From Lasioglossum baleicum (lineage: Eukaryota > Arthropoda > Insecta > Hymenoptera > Halictidae), in NCBI RefSeq assembly GCF_051020765.1, contig NW_027469189.1:124001-188000 (forward strand): 64,000 nucleotides of DNA. The letters are read 5' to 3'. A program made the translations under genes and the position numbers. The notes beneath the pieces were generated by a model. It saw only the letters and a program-made list of their open reading frames with translations, made no database searches and was not told the DNA's origin. Numbering within the stretch: position 1 is the first letter of the stretch; each line of letters begins with the position of its first letter. Shown one piece after another: positions 1 through 10,100 of this stretch.

Positions 1-130
1 CTAGCCTGCAGGATGCATCCTCTCGCACGTGTTTTTACTCGACTAGCCTGCGGGATGCATCCTCTCGCACGTGTTTTTGCTCGACTAGCCTGCGGGATGC
101 ATCCTCTCGCACGTGTTTTTGCTCCACTAG

Positions 131-135
131 CTATG
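131..135. other. 1-bp insertion in an A unit
   Basis: The unit reads CTAGCTATGCGGG where CTAGCCTGCGGG is expected, one base longer. It shifts all repeat frames by +1 to its right. Confidence 0.85.
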
Positions 136-179
136 CGGGATGCATCCTCTCGCACGTGTTTTTACTCGACTAGCCTGCG

Positions 180-189
180 GGATGCATCC
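180..189. other. GGATGCATCC palindrome in unit A
   Basis: This is a perfect 10-bp inverted repeat present in nearly every A unit. The example spans the monomer boundary used here. It is disrupted in variants with GGAAGC, GATGCTTCC or ATCGTC. No function can be assigned from sequence; together with CACGTG it gives each A unit two self-complementary segments. Confidence 0.9.
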
Positions 190-222
190 TCTCGCACGTG
201 TTTTTGCTCGACTAGCCTGCGG
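181..222 (+). repeat. Representative A monomer (42 bp)
   Basis: This is a typical A unit, bounded by the next identical start at 223. In order it contains GGATGCATCC (overlapping its left edge), CTCGCACGTG, a T5 tract, then GCTCGACTAG and CCTGCGGG. Recurrent variants include TTTTTAC versus TTTTTGC versus TTTGTGC after the CACGTG, CTTTCG for CTCTCG, ATCGTC for ATCCTC, GCTCGG for GCTCGA, TACCC for TAGCC and GGAAGC for GGATGC. Forty-two bases equals 14 codons and also four turns of B-DNA at 10.5 bp per turn. Translations in the two stop-free + frames repeat as MHPLARVFTRLACG and RDASSRTCFYSTSL; the third frame has a TAG in nearly every unit. Confidence 0.97.
195..200. promoter_or_regulatory. CACGTG E-box/G-box core, one per A unit (representative)
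   Basis: CACGTG is the canonical palindromic core bound by bHLH-leucine-zipper proteins in animals and fungi (USF, MYC/MAX, Cbf1) and by bZIP/bHLH proteins in plants. It lies in almost every A unit in the context GCACGTGTTT, so it recurs every 42 bp within A runs. Across B runs the spacing is 69, 93, 117 or 141 bp for 2, 3, 4 or 5 B units. Whether any protein binds here is unknown; a six-base core inside a satellite may be coincidence. Confidence 0.5.
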
Positions 223-500
223 GATGCATCCTCTCGCACGTGTTTTTGCTCGACTAGCCTGCGGGATGCATCCTCTCGCACGTGTTTTTACGCGACTAGC
301 CTGCGGGATGCATCCTCTCGCACGTGTTTTTACTCGACTACCCTGCGGGATGCATCCTCTCGCACGTGTTTTTGCTCGACTAGCCTGCGGGATGCATCCT
401 CTCGCACGTGTTTATACGCGACTAGCCTGCGGGATGCATCCTCTCGCACGTGTTTTTACTCGACTACCCTGCGGGATGCATCCTCTCGCACGTGTTTTTG

Positions 501-516
501 CTCGACTAGCCATGCG
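501..516 (+). other. A-to-B junction (representative)
   Basis: The A run stops after CTCGACTAGC and the B run starts with CATGCG. The same join is used almost everywhere in the window. The A unit entering the junction nearly always carries TTTTTGC after CACGTG, not the equally common TTTTTAC; a few junctions near 11,952, 12,849, 13,093 and 19,552 carry TTTCTGC instead. Confidence 0.92.
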
Positions 517-522
517 CATCCC

Positions 523-527
523 TAAAA
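523..527. other. 1-bp deletion with a substitution in a B unit
   Basis: CCCTAAAACC replaces CCCAAAAAACC. The A-tract is shortened and frames shift by -1. Because the tract is a homopolymer, a sequencing or assembly error is possible. Confidence 0.75.
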
Positions 528-553
528 CCTGCACATGCGCATCCCAAAAAACC

Positions 554-565
554 TGCGCATGCGCA
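554..565. promoter_or_regulatory. TGCGCATGCGCA: exact NRF1-type palindrome at each B-B join (representative)
   Basis: The 12-bp perfect palindrome TGCGCATGCGCA is created wherever two B units abut. It matches the established NRF1 consensus YGCGCAYGCGCR at every position; NRF1 belongs to the same DNA-binding family as Drosophila EWG and sea urchin P3A2. The first B of each run has only the right part (CATGCGCA), because it follows CTAGC instead of another B. A run of m B units therefore carries m-1 full motifs, giving several hundred in this window by estimate. Binding is inference. The stretch is also a strict pyrimidine-purine alternation. Confidence 0.55.
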
Positions 566-581
566 TCCCACAAAACCTGCG
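558..581 (+). repeat. Representative B monomer (24 bp)
   Basis: This is a typical B unit running from CATGCGCATCC to CCTGCG. Three main subtypes differ in the A-rich part: CCCAAAAAACC, CCCAAAAAATC and CCCACAAAACC. Within a B run the CCCAAA types normally come first and the CCCACA type comes last, directly before TCGCACG. Less common variants carry TGCGTATGCG or TGCACATGCG at the join between units. Twenty-four bases equals 8 codons; translations read MRIPKNLR or HAHPKKPA on + and GMRMRRFF on -. Confidence 0.97.
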
Positions 582-592
582 CATGCGCATCC

Positions 593-610
593 CACAAAAC
601 CTCGCACGTG
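593..610 (+). other. B-to-A junction (representative)
   Basis: The last B is cut after CACAAAACC, lacking its final TGCG, and is followed by TCGCACGTG of an A unit. A B run of m units therefore contributes 24(m-1)+20 bases in place of 17 bases of A. The difference is always a multiple of 3, which is why the reading frame never changes at a junction. Confidence 0.92.
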
Positions 611-1100
611 TTTTTACTCGACTAGCCTGCGGGATGCATCCTCTCGCACGTGCTTTTACTCGACTACCCTGCGGGATGCATACTCTCGCACGTGTTTTTG
701 CTCGACTAGCCATGCGCATCCCAAAAAACCTGCGCATGCGCATCCCACAAAACCTGCGTATGCGCATCCCACAAAACCTGCGTATGCGCATCCCACAAAA
801 CCTCGCACGTGTTTTTACTCGACTAGCCTGCGGGAAGCATCCTCTCGCACGTGTTTTTGTTCGACTAGCCTGCGGGATGCATCCTCTCGCACGTGTTTTT
901 GCTCGACTAGCCTGCGGGATGCATCCTCTCGCACGTGTTTTTACTCGACTAGCCTGCGGGATGCATCCTCTCGCACGTGTTTTTGCTCGACTAGCCTGCG
1001 GGATGCATCCTCTCGCACGTGTTTTTACTCGACTAGCCTGCGGGATGCATCCTCTCGCACGTGTTTTTGCTCGACTAGCCTGCGGGATGCATCCTCTCGC

Positions 1101-1301
1101 ACGTGTTTTTGCTCGACTAGCCATGCGCATCCCAAAAAACCTGCGCATGCGCATCCCAAAAAATCTGCGCATGCGCATCCCACAAAACCAGCGCATGCGC
1201 ATCCCACAAAACCTCGCACGTGTTTGTGCTCGACTAGACTGCGGGATGCATCCTTTCGCACGTGTTTTTACTCGACTAGCCTGCGGGATGCATCCTCTCG
1301 C
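1101..1301 (+). repeat. 201-bp segment present in copy 1 but absent from copy 2
   Basis: Copy 1 has a four-unit B run plus three A units here (CACGTG at 1,100, 1,217, 1,259 and 1,301). The matching place in copy 2, near 5,208, passes directly from one A unit to the next. The difference is exactly 117 + 84 = 201 bp, as expected for unequal exchange between A units. Gain or loss cannot be told apart. Confidence 0.75.
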
Positions 1302-3958
1302 ACGTGTTTTTGCTCGACTAGCCTGCGGGATGCATCCTCTCGCACGTGTTTGTGCTCGACTAGCCTGCGGGATGCATCCTCTCGCACGTGTTTTTACTCG
1401 ACTAGCCTGCGGGATGCATCCTCTCGCACGTGTTTTTGCTCGACTAGCCTGCGGGATGCATCCTCTCGCACGTGTTTTTGCGCGACTAGCCTGCGGGATG
1501 CATCCTCTCGCACGTGTTTTTACTCGACTAGCCTGCGGGATGCATCCTCTCGCACGTGTTTTTGCTCGACTAGCCTGCGGGATGCATCCTCTCGCACGTG
1601 TTTTTACTCGACTAGCCTGCGGGATGCATCCTCTCGCACGTGTTTTTGCTCGACTAGCCTGCGGGATGCATCCTCTCGCACGTGTTTTTGCTCGACTAGC
1701 CATGCGCATCCCAAAAAACCTGCGCATGCGCATCCCAAAAAATCTGCGCATGCGCATCCCACAAAACCTGCGCATGCGCATCCCACAAAACCTCGCACGT
1801 GTTTGTGCTCGACTAGACTGCGGGATGCATCCTTTCGCACGTGTTTTTACTCGACTAGCCTGCGGGATGCATCCTCTCGCACGTGTTTTTGCTCGACTAG
1901 CCTGCGGGATGCATCCTCTCGCACGTGTTTGTGCTCGACTAGCCTGCGGGATGCATCCTCTCGCACGTGTTTTTACTCGACTAGCCTGCGGGATGCATCC
2001 TCTCGCACGTGTTTTTGCTCGACTAGCCTGCGGGATGCATCCTCTCGCACGTGTTTTTGCTCGTCTAGCCTGCGGGATGCATCCTCTCGCACGTGTTTTT
2101 ACTCGACTAGCCTGCGGGATGCATCCTCTCGCACGTGTTTTTACTCGACTACCCTGCGGGATGCATCCTCTCGCACGTGTTTTTGCTCGACTAGCCATGC
2201 GCATCTCAAAAAACCTGCGCATGCGCATCCCAAAAAACCTGCGCATGCGCATCCCACAAAACCTGCGCATGCGCATCCCACAAAACCTCGCACGTGTTTT
2301 TACTCGACTAGCCTGCGGGATGCATCCTCTCGCACGTGTTTTTACTCGACTAGCCTGCGGGATGCATCCTCTCGCACGTGTTTTTACTCGACTAGCCTGC
2401 GGGATGCATCGTCTCGCACGTGTTTTTGCTCGACTAGCCTGCGGGATGCATCCTCTCGCACGTGTTTTTGCTCGACTAGCCATGCGCATCCCAAAAAACC
2501 TGCGCATGCGCATCCCAAAAAATCTGCGCATGCGCATCCCACAAAACCTGCGCATGCGCATCCCACAAAACCTCGCACGTGTTTGTGCTCGACTAGCCTG
2601 CGGGATGCATCCTTTCGCACGTGTTTTTACTCGACTAGCCTGCGGGATGCATCCTCTCGCACGTGTTTTTGCTCGACTAGCCTGCGGGATGCATCCTCTC
2701 GCACGTGTTTTTGCTCGACTAGCCTGCGGGATGCATCCTCTCGCACGTGTTTGTGCTCGACTAGCCTGCGGGATGCATCCTCTCGCACGTGTTTTTGCTC
2801 GACTAGCCATGCGCATCCCTAAAAACCTGCACATGCGCATACCAAAAAACCTGCGCATGCGCATCCCACAAAACCTGCGCATGCGCATCCCACAAAACCT
2901 GCGCATGCGCATCCCACAAAACCTCGCACGTGTTTTTACTCGACTAGCCTGCGGGATGCATCCTCTCGCACGTGTTTTTACTCGACTAGCCTGCGGGATG
3001 CATCCTCTCGCAAGTGTTTTTACTCGACTAGCCTGCGGGATGCATCGTCTCGCACGTGTTTTTGCTCGACTAGCCTGCGGGATGCATCCTCTCGCACGTG
3101 TTTTTGCTCGACTAGCCATGCGCATCCCAAAAAACCTGCGCATGCGCATCCCAAAAAATGTGCGCATGCGCATCCCACAAAACCTGCGCATGCGCATCCC
3201 ACAAAACCTCGCACGTGTTTGTGCTCGACTAGCCTGCGGGATGCATCCTTTCGCACGTGTTTTTACTCGACTAGCCTGCGGGATGCATCCTCTCGCACGT
3301 GTTTTTGCTCGACTAGCCTGCGGGATGCATCCTCTCGCACGTGTTTGTGCTCGACTAGCCTGCGGGATGCATCCTCTCGCACGTGTTTTTACTCGACTAG
3401 CCTGCGGGAAGCATCCTCTCGCACGTGTTTTTACTCGACTACCCTGCGGGATGCATACTCTCGCACGTGTTTTTGCTCGACTAGCCATGCGCATCCCAAA
3501 AAACCAGCGCATGCGCATCCCACAAATCCTGCGTATGCGCATCCCACAAAACCTGCGTATGCGCATCCCACAAAACCTCGCACGTGTTTTTACTCGACTA
3601 GCCTGCGGGAAACATCCTCTCGCACGTGTTTTTACTCGACTAGCCTGCGGGATGCATCCTCTCGCACGTGTTTTTGCTCGACTAGCCTGCGGGACGCATC
3701 CTCTCGCACGTGTTTTTACTCGACTAGCCTGCAGGATGCATCCTCTCGCACGTGTTTTTACTCGACTAGAATGCGGGATGCATCCTCTCGCACGTGTTTT
3801 TGCTCGACTAGCCTGCGGGATGCATCCTCTCGCACGTGTTTGTGCTCGACTAGCCTGCGGGATGCATCCTCTCGCACGTGTTTTTGCTCGACTAGCCATG
3901 CGCATCCCAAAAAACCTGCGCATGCGCATCCCACAAAACCTGCGTATGCGCATCCCAC

Positions 3959-3963
3959 AAAAA
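3959..3963. other. 1-bp insertion in a B unit
   Basis: CCCACAAAAACC has five A where four are expected. It is missing from the duplicate position near 7,875, so it arose after the duplication or is an error. Confidence 0.85.
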
Positions 3964-4745
3964 CCTGCGTATGCGCATCCCACAAAACCTCGCACGTGTT
4001 TTTACTCGACTAGCCTGCGGGAAGCATCCTCTCGCACGTGTTTTTACTCGACTAGCCTGCGGGATGCATACTCTCGCACGTGTTTTTGCTCGACTAGCCT
4101 GCGGGACGCATCCTCTCGCACGTGTTTTTACTCGACTAGCCTGCAGGATGCATCCTCTCGCACGTGTTTTTACTCGACTAGCCTGCGGGATGCATCCTCT
4201 CGCACGTGTTTTTGTTCGACTAGCCTGCGGGATGCATCCTCTCGCACGTGTTTTTGCTCGACTAGCCTGCGGGATGCATCCTCTCGCACGTGTTTTTACT
4301 CGACTAGCCTGCGGGATGCATCCTCTCGCACGTGTTTTTGCTCGACTAGCCTGCGGGATGCATCCTCTCGCACGTGTTTTTACTCGACTAGCCTGCGGGA
4401 TGCATCCTCTCGCACGTGTTTTTGCTCGACTAGCCTGCGGGATGCATCCTCTCGCACGTGTTTTTGCTCGACTAGCCATGCGCATCCCAAAAAACCTGCG
4501 CATGCGCATCCCAAAAAATCTGCGCATGCGCATCCCACAAAACCTGCGCATGCGCATCCCACAAAACCTCGCACGTGTTTGTGCTCGACTAGACTGCGGG
4601 ATGCATCCTTTCGCACGTGTTTTTACTCGACTAGCCTGCGGGATGCATCCTCTCGCACGTGTTTTTGCTCGACTAGCCTGCGGGATGCATCCTCTCGCAC
4701 GTGTTTTTACTCGACTAGCCTGCGGGATGCATCGTCTCGCACGTG

Positions 4746-7700
4746 TTTTTACTCGACTACCCTGCGGGATGCATACTCTCGCACGTGTTTTTGCTCGACT
4801 AGCCATGCGCATCCCAAAAAACCTGCGCATGCGCATCCCACAAAACCTGCGTATGCGCATCCCACAAAACCTGCGTATGCGCATCCCACAAAACCTCGCA
4901 CGTGTTTTTACTCGACTAGCCTGCGGGAAGCATCCTCTCGCACGTGTTTTTGTTCGACTAGCCTGCGGGATGCATCCTCTCGCACGTGTTTTTGCTCGAC
5001 TAGCCTGCGGGATGCATCCTCTCGCACGTGTTTTTACTCGACTAGCCTGCGGGATGCATCCTCTCGCACGTGTTTTTGCTCGACTAGCCTGCGGGATGCA
5101 TCCTCTCGCACGTGTTTTTACTCGACTAGCCTGCGGGATGCATCCTCTCGCACGTGTTTTTGCTCGACTAGCCTGCGGGATGCATCCTCTCGCACGTGTT
5201 TTTGCTCGACTAGCCTGCGGGATGCATCCTCTCGCACGTGTTTGTGCTCGACTAGCCTGCGGGATGCATCCTCTCGCACGTGTTTTTACTCGACTAGCCT
5301 GCGGGATGCATCCTCTCGCACGTGTTTTTGCTCGACTAGCCTGCGGGATGCATCCTCTCGCACGTGTTTTTGCGCGAGTAGCCTGCGGGATGCATCCTCT
5401 CGCACGTGTTTTTACTCGACTAGCCTGCGGGATGCATCCTCTCGCACGTGTTTTTGCTCGACTAGCCTGCGGGATGCATCCTCTCGCACGTGTTTTTACT
5501 CGACTAGCCTGCGGGATGCATCCTCTCGCACGTGTTTTTGCTCGACTAGCCTGCGGGATGCATCCTCTCGCACGTGTTTTTGCTCGACTAGCCATGCGCA
5601 TCCCAAAAAACCTGCGCATGCGCATCCCAAAAAATCTGCGCATGCGCATCCCACAAAACCTGCGCATGCGCATCCCACAAAACCTCGCACGTGTTTGTGC
5701 TCGACTAGACTGCGGGATGCATCCTTTCGCACGTGTTTTTACTCGACTAGCCTGCGGGATGCATCCTCTCGCACGTGTTTTTGCTCGACTAGCCTGCGGG
5801 ATGCATCCTCTCGCACGTGTTTGTGCTCGACTAGCCTGCGGGATGCATCCTCTCGCACGTGTTTTTACTCGACTAGCCTGCGGGATGCATCCTCTCGCAC
5901 GTGTTTTTGCTCGACTAGCCTGCGGGATGCATCCTCTCGCACGTGTTTTTGCTCGTCTAGCCTGCGGGATGCATCCTCTCGCACGTGTTTTTACTCGACT
6001 AGCCTGCGGGATGCATCCTCTCGCACGTGTTTTTACTCGACTACCCTGCGGGATGCATCCTCTCGCACGTGTTTTTGCTCGACTAGCCATGCGCATCTCA
6101 AAAAACCTGCGCATGCGCATCCCAAAAAACCTGCGCATGCGCATCCCAAAAAACCTGCGCATGCGCATCCCACAAAACCTGCGCATGCGCATCCCACAAA
6201 ACCTCGCACGTGTTTTTACTCGACTAGCCTGCGGGATGCATCCTCTCGCACGTGTTTTTACTCGACTAGCCTGCGGGATGCATCCTCTCGCACGTGTTTT
6301 TACTCGACTAGCCTGCGGGATGCATCGTCTCGCACGTGTTTTTGCTCGACTAGCCTGCGGGATGCATCCTCTCGCACGTGTTTTTGCTCGACTAGCCATG
6401 CGCATCCCAAAAAACCTGCGCATGCGCATCCCAAAAAATCTGCGCATGCGCATCCCACAAAACCTGCGCATGCGCATCCCACAAAACCTCGCACGTGTTT
6501 GTGCTCGACTAGCCTGCGGGATGCATCCTTTCGCACGTGTTTTTACTCGACTAGCCTGCGGGATGCATCCTCTCGCACGTGTTTTTGCTCGACTAGCCTG
6601 CGGGATGCATCCTCTCGCACGTGTTTTTGCTCGACTAGCCTGCGGGATGCATCCTCTCGCACGTGTTTGTGCTCGACTAGCCTGCGGGATGCATCCTCTC
6701 GCACGTGTTTTTGCTCGACTAGCCATGCGCATCCCTAAAAACCTGCACATGCGCATACCAAAAAACCTGCGCATGCGCATCCCACAAAACCTGCGCATGC
6801 GCATCCCACAAAACCTGCGCATGCGCATCCCACAAAACCTCGCACGTGTTTTTACTCGACTAGCCTGCGGGATGCATCCTCTCGCACGTGTTTTTACTCG
6901 ACTAGCCTGCGGGATGCATCCTCTCGCAAGTGTTTTTACTCGACTAGCCTGCGGGATGCATCGTCTCGCACGTGTTTTTGCTCGACTAGCCTGCGGGATG
7001 CATCCTCTCGCACGTGTTTTTGCTCGACTAGCCATGCGCATCCCAAAAAACCTGCGCATGCGCATCCCAAAAAATCTGCGCATGCGCATCCCACAAAACC
7101 TGCGCATGCGCATCCCACAAAACCTCGCACGTGTTTGTGCTCGACTAGCCTGCGGGATGCATCCTTTCGCACGTGTTTTTACTCGACTAGCCTGCGGGAT
7201 GCATCCTCTCGCACGTGTTTTTGCTCGACTAGCCTGCGGGATGCATCCTCTCGCACGTGTTTGTGCTCGACTAGCCTGCGGGATGCATCCTCTCGCACGT
7301 GTTTTTACTCGACTAGCCTGCGGGAAGCATCCTCTCGCACGTGTTTTTACTCGACTACCCTGCGGGATGCATACTCTCGCACGTGTTTTTGCTCGACTAG
7401 CCATGCGCATCCCAAAAAACCAGCGCATGCGCATCCCACAAAACCTGCGTATGCGCATCCCACAAAACCTGCGTATGCGCATCCCACAAAACCTCGCACG
7501 TGTTTTTACTCGACTAGCCTGCGGGAAACATCCTCTCGCACGTGTTTTTACTCGACTAGCCTGCGGGATGCATCCTCTCGCACGTGTTTTTGCTCGACTA
7601 GCCTGCGGGACGCATCCTCTCGCACGTGTTTTTACTCGACTAGCCTGCAGGATGCATCCTCTCGCACGTGTTTTTACTCGACTAGAATGCGGGATGCATC

Positions 7701-8670
7701 CTCTCGCACGTGTTTTTGCTCGACTAGCCTGCGGGATGCATCCTCTCGCACGTGTTTGTGCTCGACTAGCCTGCGGGATGCATCCTCTCGCACGTGTTTT
7801 TGCTCGACTAGCCATGCGCATCCCAAAAAACCTGCGCATGCGCATCCCACAAAACCTGCGTATGCGCATCCCACAAAACCTGCGTATGCGCATCCCACAA
7901 AACCTCGCACGTGTTTTTACTCGACTAGCCTGCGGGAAGCATCCTCTCGCACGTGTTTTTACTCGACTAGCCTGCGGGATGCATACTCTCGCACGTGTTT
8001 TTGCTCGACTAGCCTGCGGGACGCATCCTCTCGCACGTGTTTTTACTCGACTAGCCTGCAGGATGCATCCTCTCGCACGTGTTTTTACTCGACTAGCCTG
8101 CGGGATGCATCCTCTCGCACGTGTTTTTGTTCGACTAGCCTGCGGGATGCATCCTCTCGCACGTGTTTTTGCTCGACTAGCCTGCGGGATGCATCCTCTC
8201 GCACGTGTTTTTACTCGACTAGCCTGCGGGATGCATCCTCTCGCACGTGTTTTTGCTCGACTAGCCTGCGGGATGCATCCTCTCGCACGTGTTTTTACTC
8301 GACTAGCCTGCGGGATGCATCCTCTCGCACGTGTTTTTGCTCGACTAGCCTGCGGGATGCATCCTCTCGCACGTGTTTTTGCTCGACTAGCCATGCGCAT
8401 CCCAAAAAACCTGCGCATGCGCATCCCAAAAAATCTGCGCATGCGCATCCCACAAAACCTGCGCATGCGCATCCCACAAAACCTCGCACGTGTTTGTGCT
8501 CGACTAGACTGCGGGATGCATCCTTTCGCACGTGTTTTTACTCGACTAGCCTGCGGGATGCATCCTCTCGCACGTGTTTTTGCTCGACTAGCCTGCGGGA
8601 TGCATCCTCTCGCACGTGTTTTTACTCGACTAGCCTGCGGGATGCATCGTCTCGCACGTGTTTTTACTCG
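4746..8670 (+). repeat. Second copy of the ~4-kb duplication, head-to-tail with the first
   Basis: It begins with the TACCC/GCATACTC unit that also starts copy 1, directly where copy 1 ends, so the two are adjacent tandem copies. Compared with copy 1 it lacks 201 bp near 5,208 and has one extra B unit near 6,130 (three CCCAAA types in a row). Similarity stops near 8,672, where this copy enters TAGCC and copy 1 has TACCC. Confidence 0.85.
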
Positions 8671-10100
8671 ACTAGCCTGCGGGATGCATCCTCTCGCACG
8701 TGTTTTTGCTCGACTAGCCATGCGCAACCCAAAAAACCTGCGCATGCGCATCCCAAAAAATCTGCGCATGCGCATCCCACAAAACCTGCGCATGCGCATC
8801 CCACAAAACTTCGCACGTGTTTGTGCTCGACTAGCCTGCGGGATGCATCCTTTCGCACGTGTTTTTACTCGACTAGCCTGCGGGATGCATCCTCTCGCAC
8901 GTGTTTTTGCTCGACTAGCCTGCGGGATGCATCCTCTCGCACGTGTTTTTGTTCGACTAGCCATGCGCATCCCAAAAAACCTGCGCATGCGCATCCTAAA
9001 AAATCTGCGCATGCGCATCCCACAAAACCTCGCACGTGTTTGTGCTCGACTAGCCTGCGGGATGCATCCTTTCGCACGTGTTTTTACTCGACTAGCCTGC
9101 GGGATGCATCCTCTCGCACGTGTTTTTGCTCGACTAGCCTGCGGGATGCATCCTCTCGCACGTGTTTTTACTCGACTACCCTGCGGGATGCTTCCTCTCG
9201 CACGTGTTTTTGCTCGACTAGCCATGCGCATCCCAAAAAACCTGCGCATGCGCATCCCAAAAAACCTGCGCATGCGCATCCCACAAAACCTGCGTATGCG
9301 CATCCCACAAAACCTCGCACGTGTTTTTACTCGACTAGCCTGCGGGATGCATCCTCTCGCACGTGTTTTTGCTCGACTAGCCATGCGCATCCCAAAAAAC
9401 CTGCACATGCGCATCCCAAAAAACCTGCGCATGCGCATCCCACAAAACCTGCGCATGCGCATCCCACAAAACCTCGCACGTGTTTTTACTCGACTAGCCT
9501 GCGGGATGCATCCTCTCGCACGTGTTTTTGCTCGGCTAGCCTGCGGGATGCATCCTCTCGCACGTGTTTTTGCTCGACTAGCCATGCGCATCCCAAAAAA
9601 CCTGCGCATGCGCATCCCACAAAACCTCGCACGTGTTTTTACTCGACTAGCCTGCGGGATGCATCGTCTCGCACGTGTTTTTACTCGACTAGCCTGCGGG
9701 ATGCATCCTCTCGCACGTGTTTTTGCTCGACTAGCCATGCGCAACCCAAAAAACCTGCGCATGCGCATCCCAAAAAATCTGCGCATGCGCATCCCACAAA
9801 ACCTGCGCATGCGCATCCCACAAAACTTCGCACGTGTTTGTGCTCGACTAGCCTGCGGGATGCATCCTTTCGCACGTGTTTTTACTCGACTAGCCTGCGG
9901 GATGCATCCTCTCGCACGTGTTTTTGCTCGACTAGCCTGCGGGATGGATCCTCTCGCACGTGCTTTTGTTCGACTAGCCATGCGCATCCCAAAAAACCTG
10001 CGCATGCGCATCCTAAAAAAATCTGCGCATGCGCATCCCACAAAACCTGCGCATGCGCATCCCACAAAACCTCGCACGTGTTTGTGCTCGACTAGCCTGC
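8671..10100 (+). repeat. Composite region with a 1,017-bp duplication
   Basis: 8,664-9,077 recurs at 9,681-10,095. Both copies share CGCAACCC in the first B unit (near 8,722 and 9,739), CACAAAACTTCG at the B-to-A junction, TTTTTGTTCG, and the CCTAAAAAA B variant. The intervening 9,078-9,680 is ordinary A/B composite with a GGATGCTTCC unit near 9,187 and a GCTCGGC unit near 9,531. The right copy also carries ATGGATCC and CACGTGCTTTTG near 9,945-9,968. Confidence 0.85.
10015..10021. other. 1-bp insertion in a B-unit A-tract
   Basis: CCT is followed by seven A; the duplicate at about 8,998-9,003 has six. This is the last frame-changing indel before 60,017. Confidence 0.85.

Larger units (their letters stand above)
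1..510 (+). repeat. A-only block of 12 units at the window start
   Basis: CACGTG or its variant recurs at 26, 68 and 110, then from 153 in 42-bp steps to 489. TTTTTAC and TTTTTGC types are mixed; units near 289 and 415 read ACGCGAC instead of ACTCGAC. The block is entered from outside the window, so it may be longer. It contains a 1-bp insertion at 131-135. Confidence 0.95.
511..601 (+). repeat. B run of four units, the first 23 bp long
   Basis: Units begin at 511, 534, 558 and 582. The first reads CCCTAAAACC, one base shorter than usual, and ends in the TGCACATGCG variant. The remaining three are of normal length, and the last is truncated at the junction with A. Confidence 0.93.
602..4745 (+). 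repeat. First copy of a ~4-kb tandem segmental duplication
   Basis: From about 650 to 4,745 the order of A and B variants matches that at 4,746-8,670. Shared marks are TACCC with GCATACTC (near 668), GGAAGC (834), TTTTTGTTCG, a GCGCGA unit (near 1,472), GGAAACATCC (near 3,608) and ACTAGAATGC (near 3,767). The offset is 4,093 bp at the left, 3,892 in the middle and 3,916 farther right, so unit-sized gains and losses followed the duplication. 602-649 holds the A units linking this copy to the preceding B run. Confidence 0.85.

Noticed and set aside
195..200. CDEI-like element of a yeast point centromere (CACGTG next to an AT tract)
   Set aside because: CDEI needs RTCACRTG followed by a very AT-rich CDEII and a CDEIII. 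Here the context is GCACGTGT with only a T5 tract, repeated about a thousand times.
181..222. CENP-B box-like pattern in unit A (CTCG ... A ... CGGG, sometimes TTCG)
   Set aside because: The CENP-B box needs TTCG, four bases, A, two bases, then CGGG, which puts seven bases between TTCG and CGGG. Unit A has nine bases there and usually CTCG, so the spacing is wrong.
535..600. Telomere or subtelomere simple repeat in the CCCAAAA tracts
   Set aside because: The tracts lie inside a 24-bp unit with GCGCATGCGC and do not form a short telomeric repeat. Nothing in the window shows a chromosome end.
511..601. CRISPR array (regular short repeats)
   Set aside because: There are no unique spacers. Both the 24-bp and 42-bp elements are themselves repeated directly, and the sequence continues for 64 kb with no cas-like gene.
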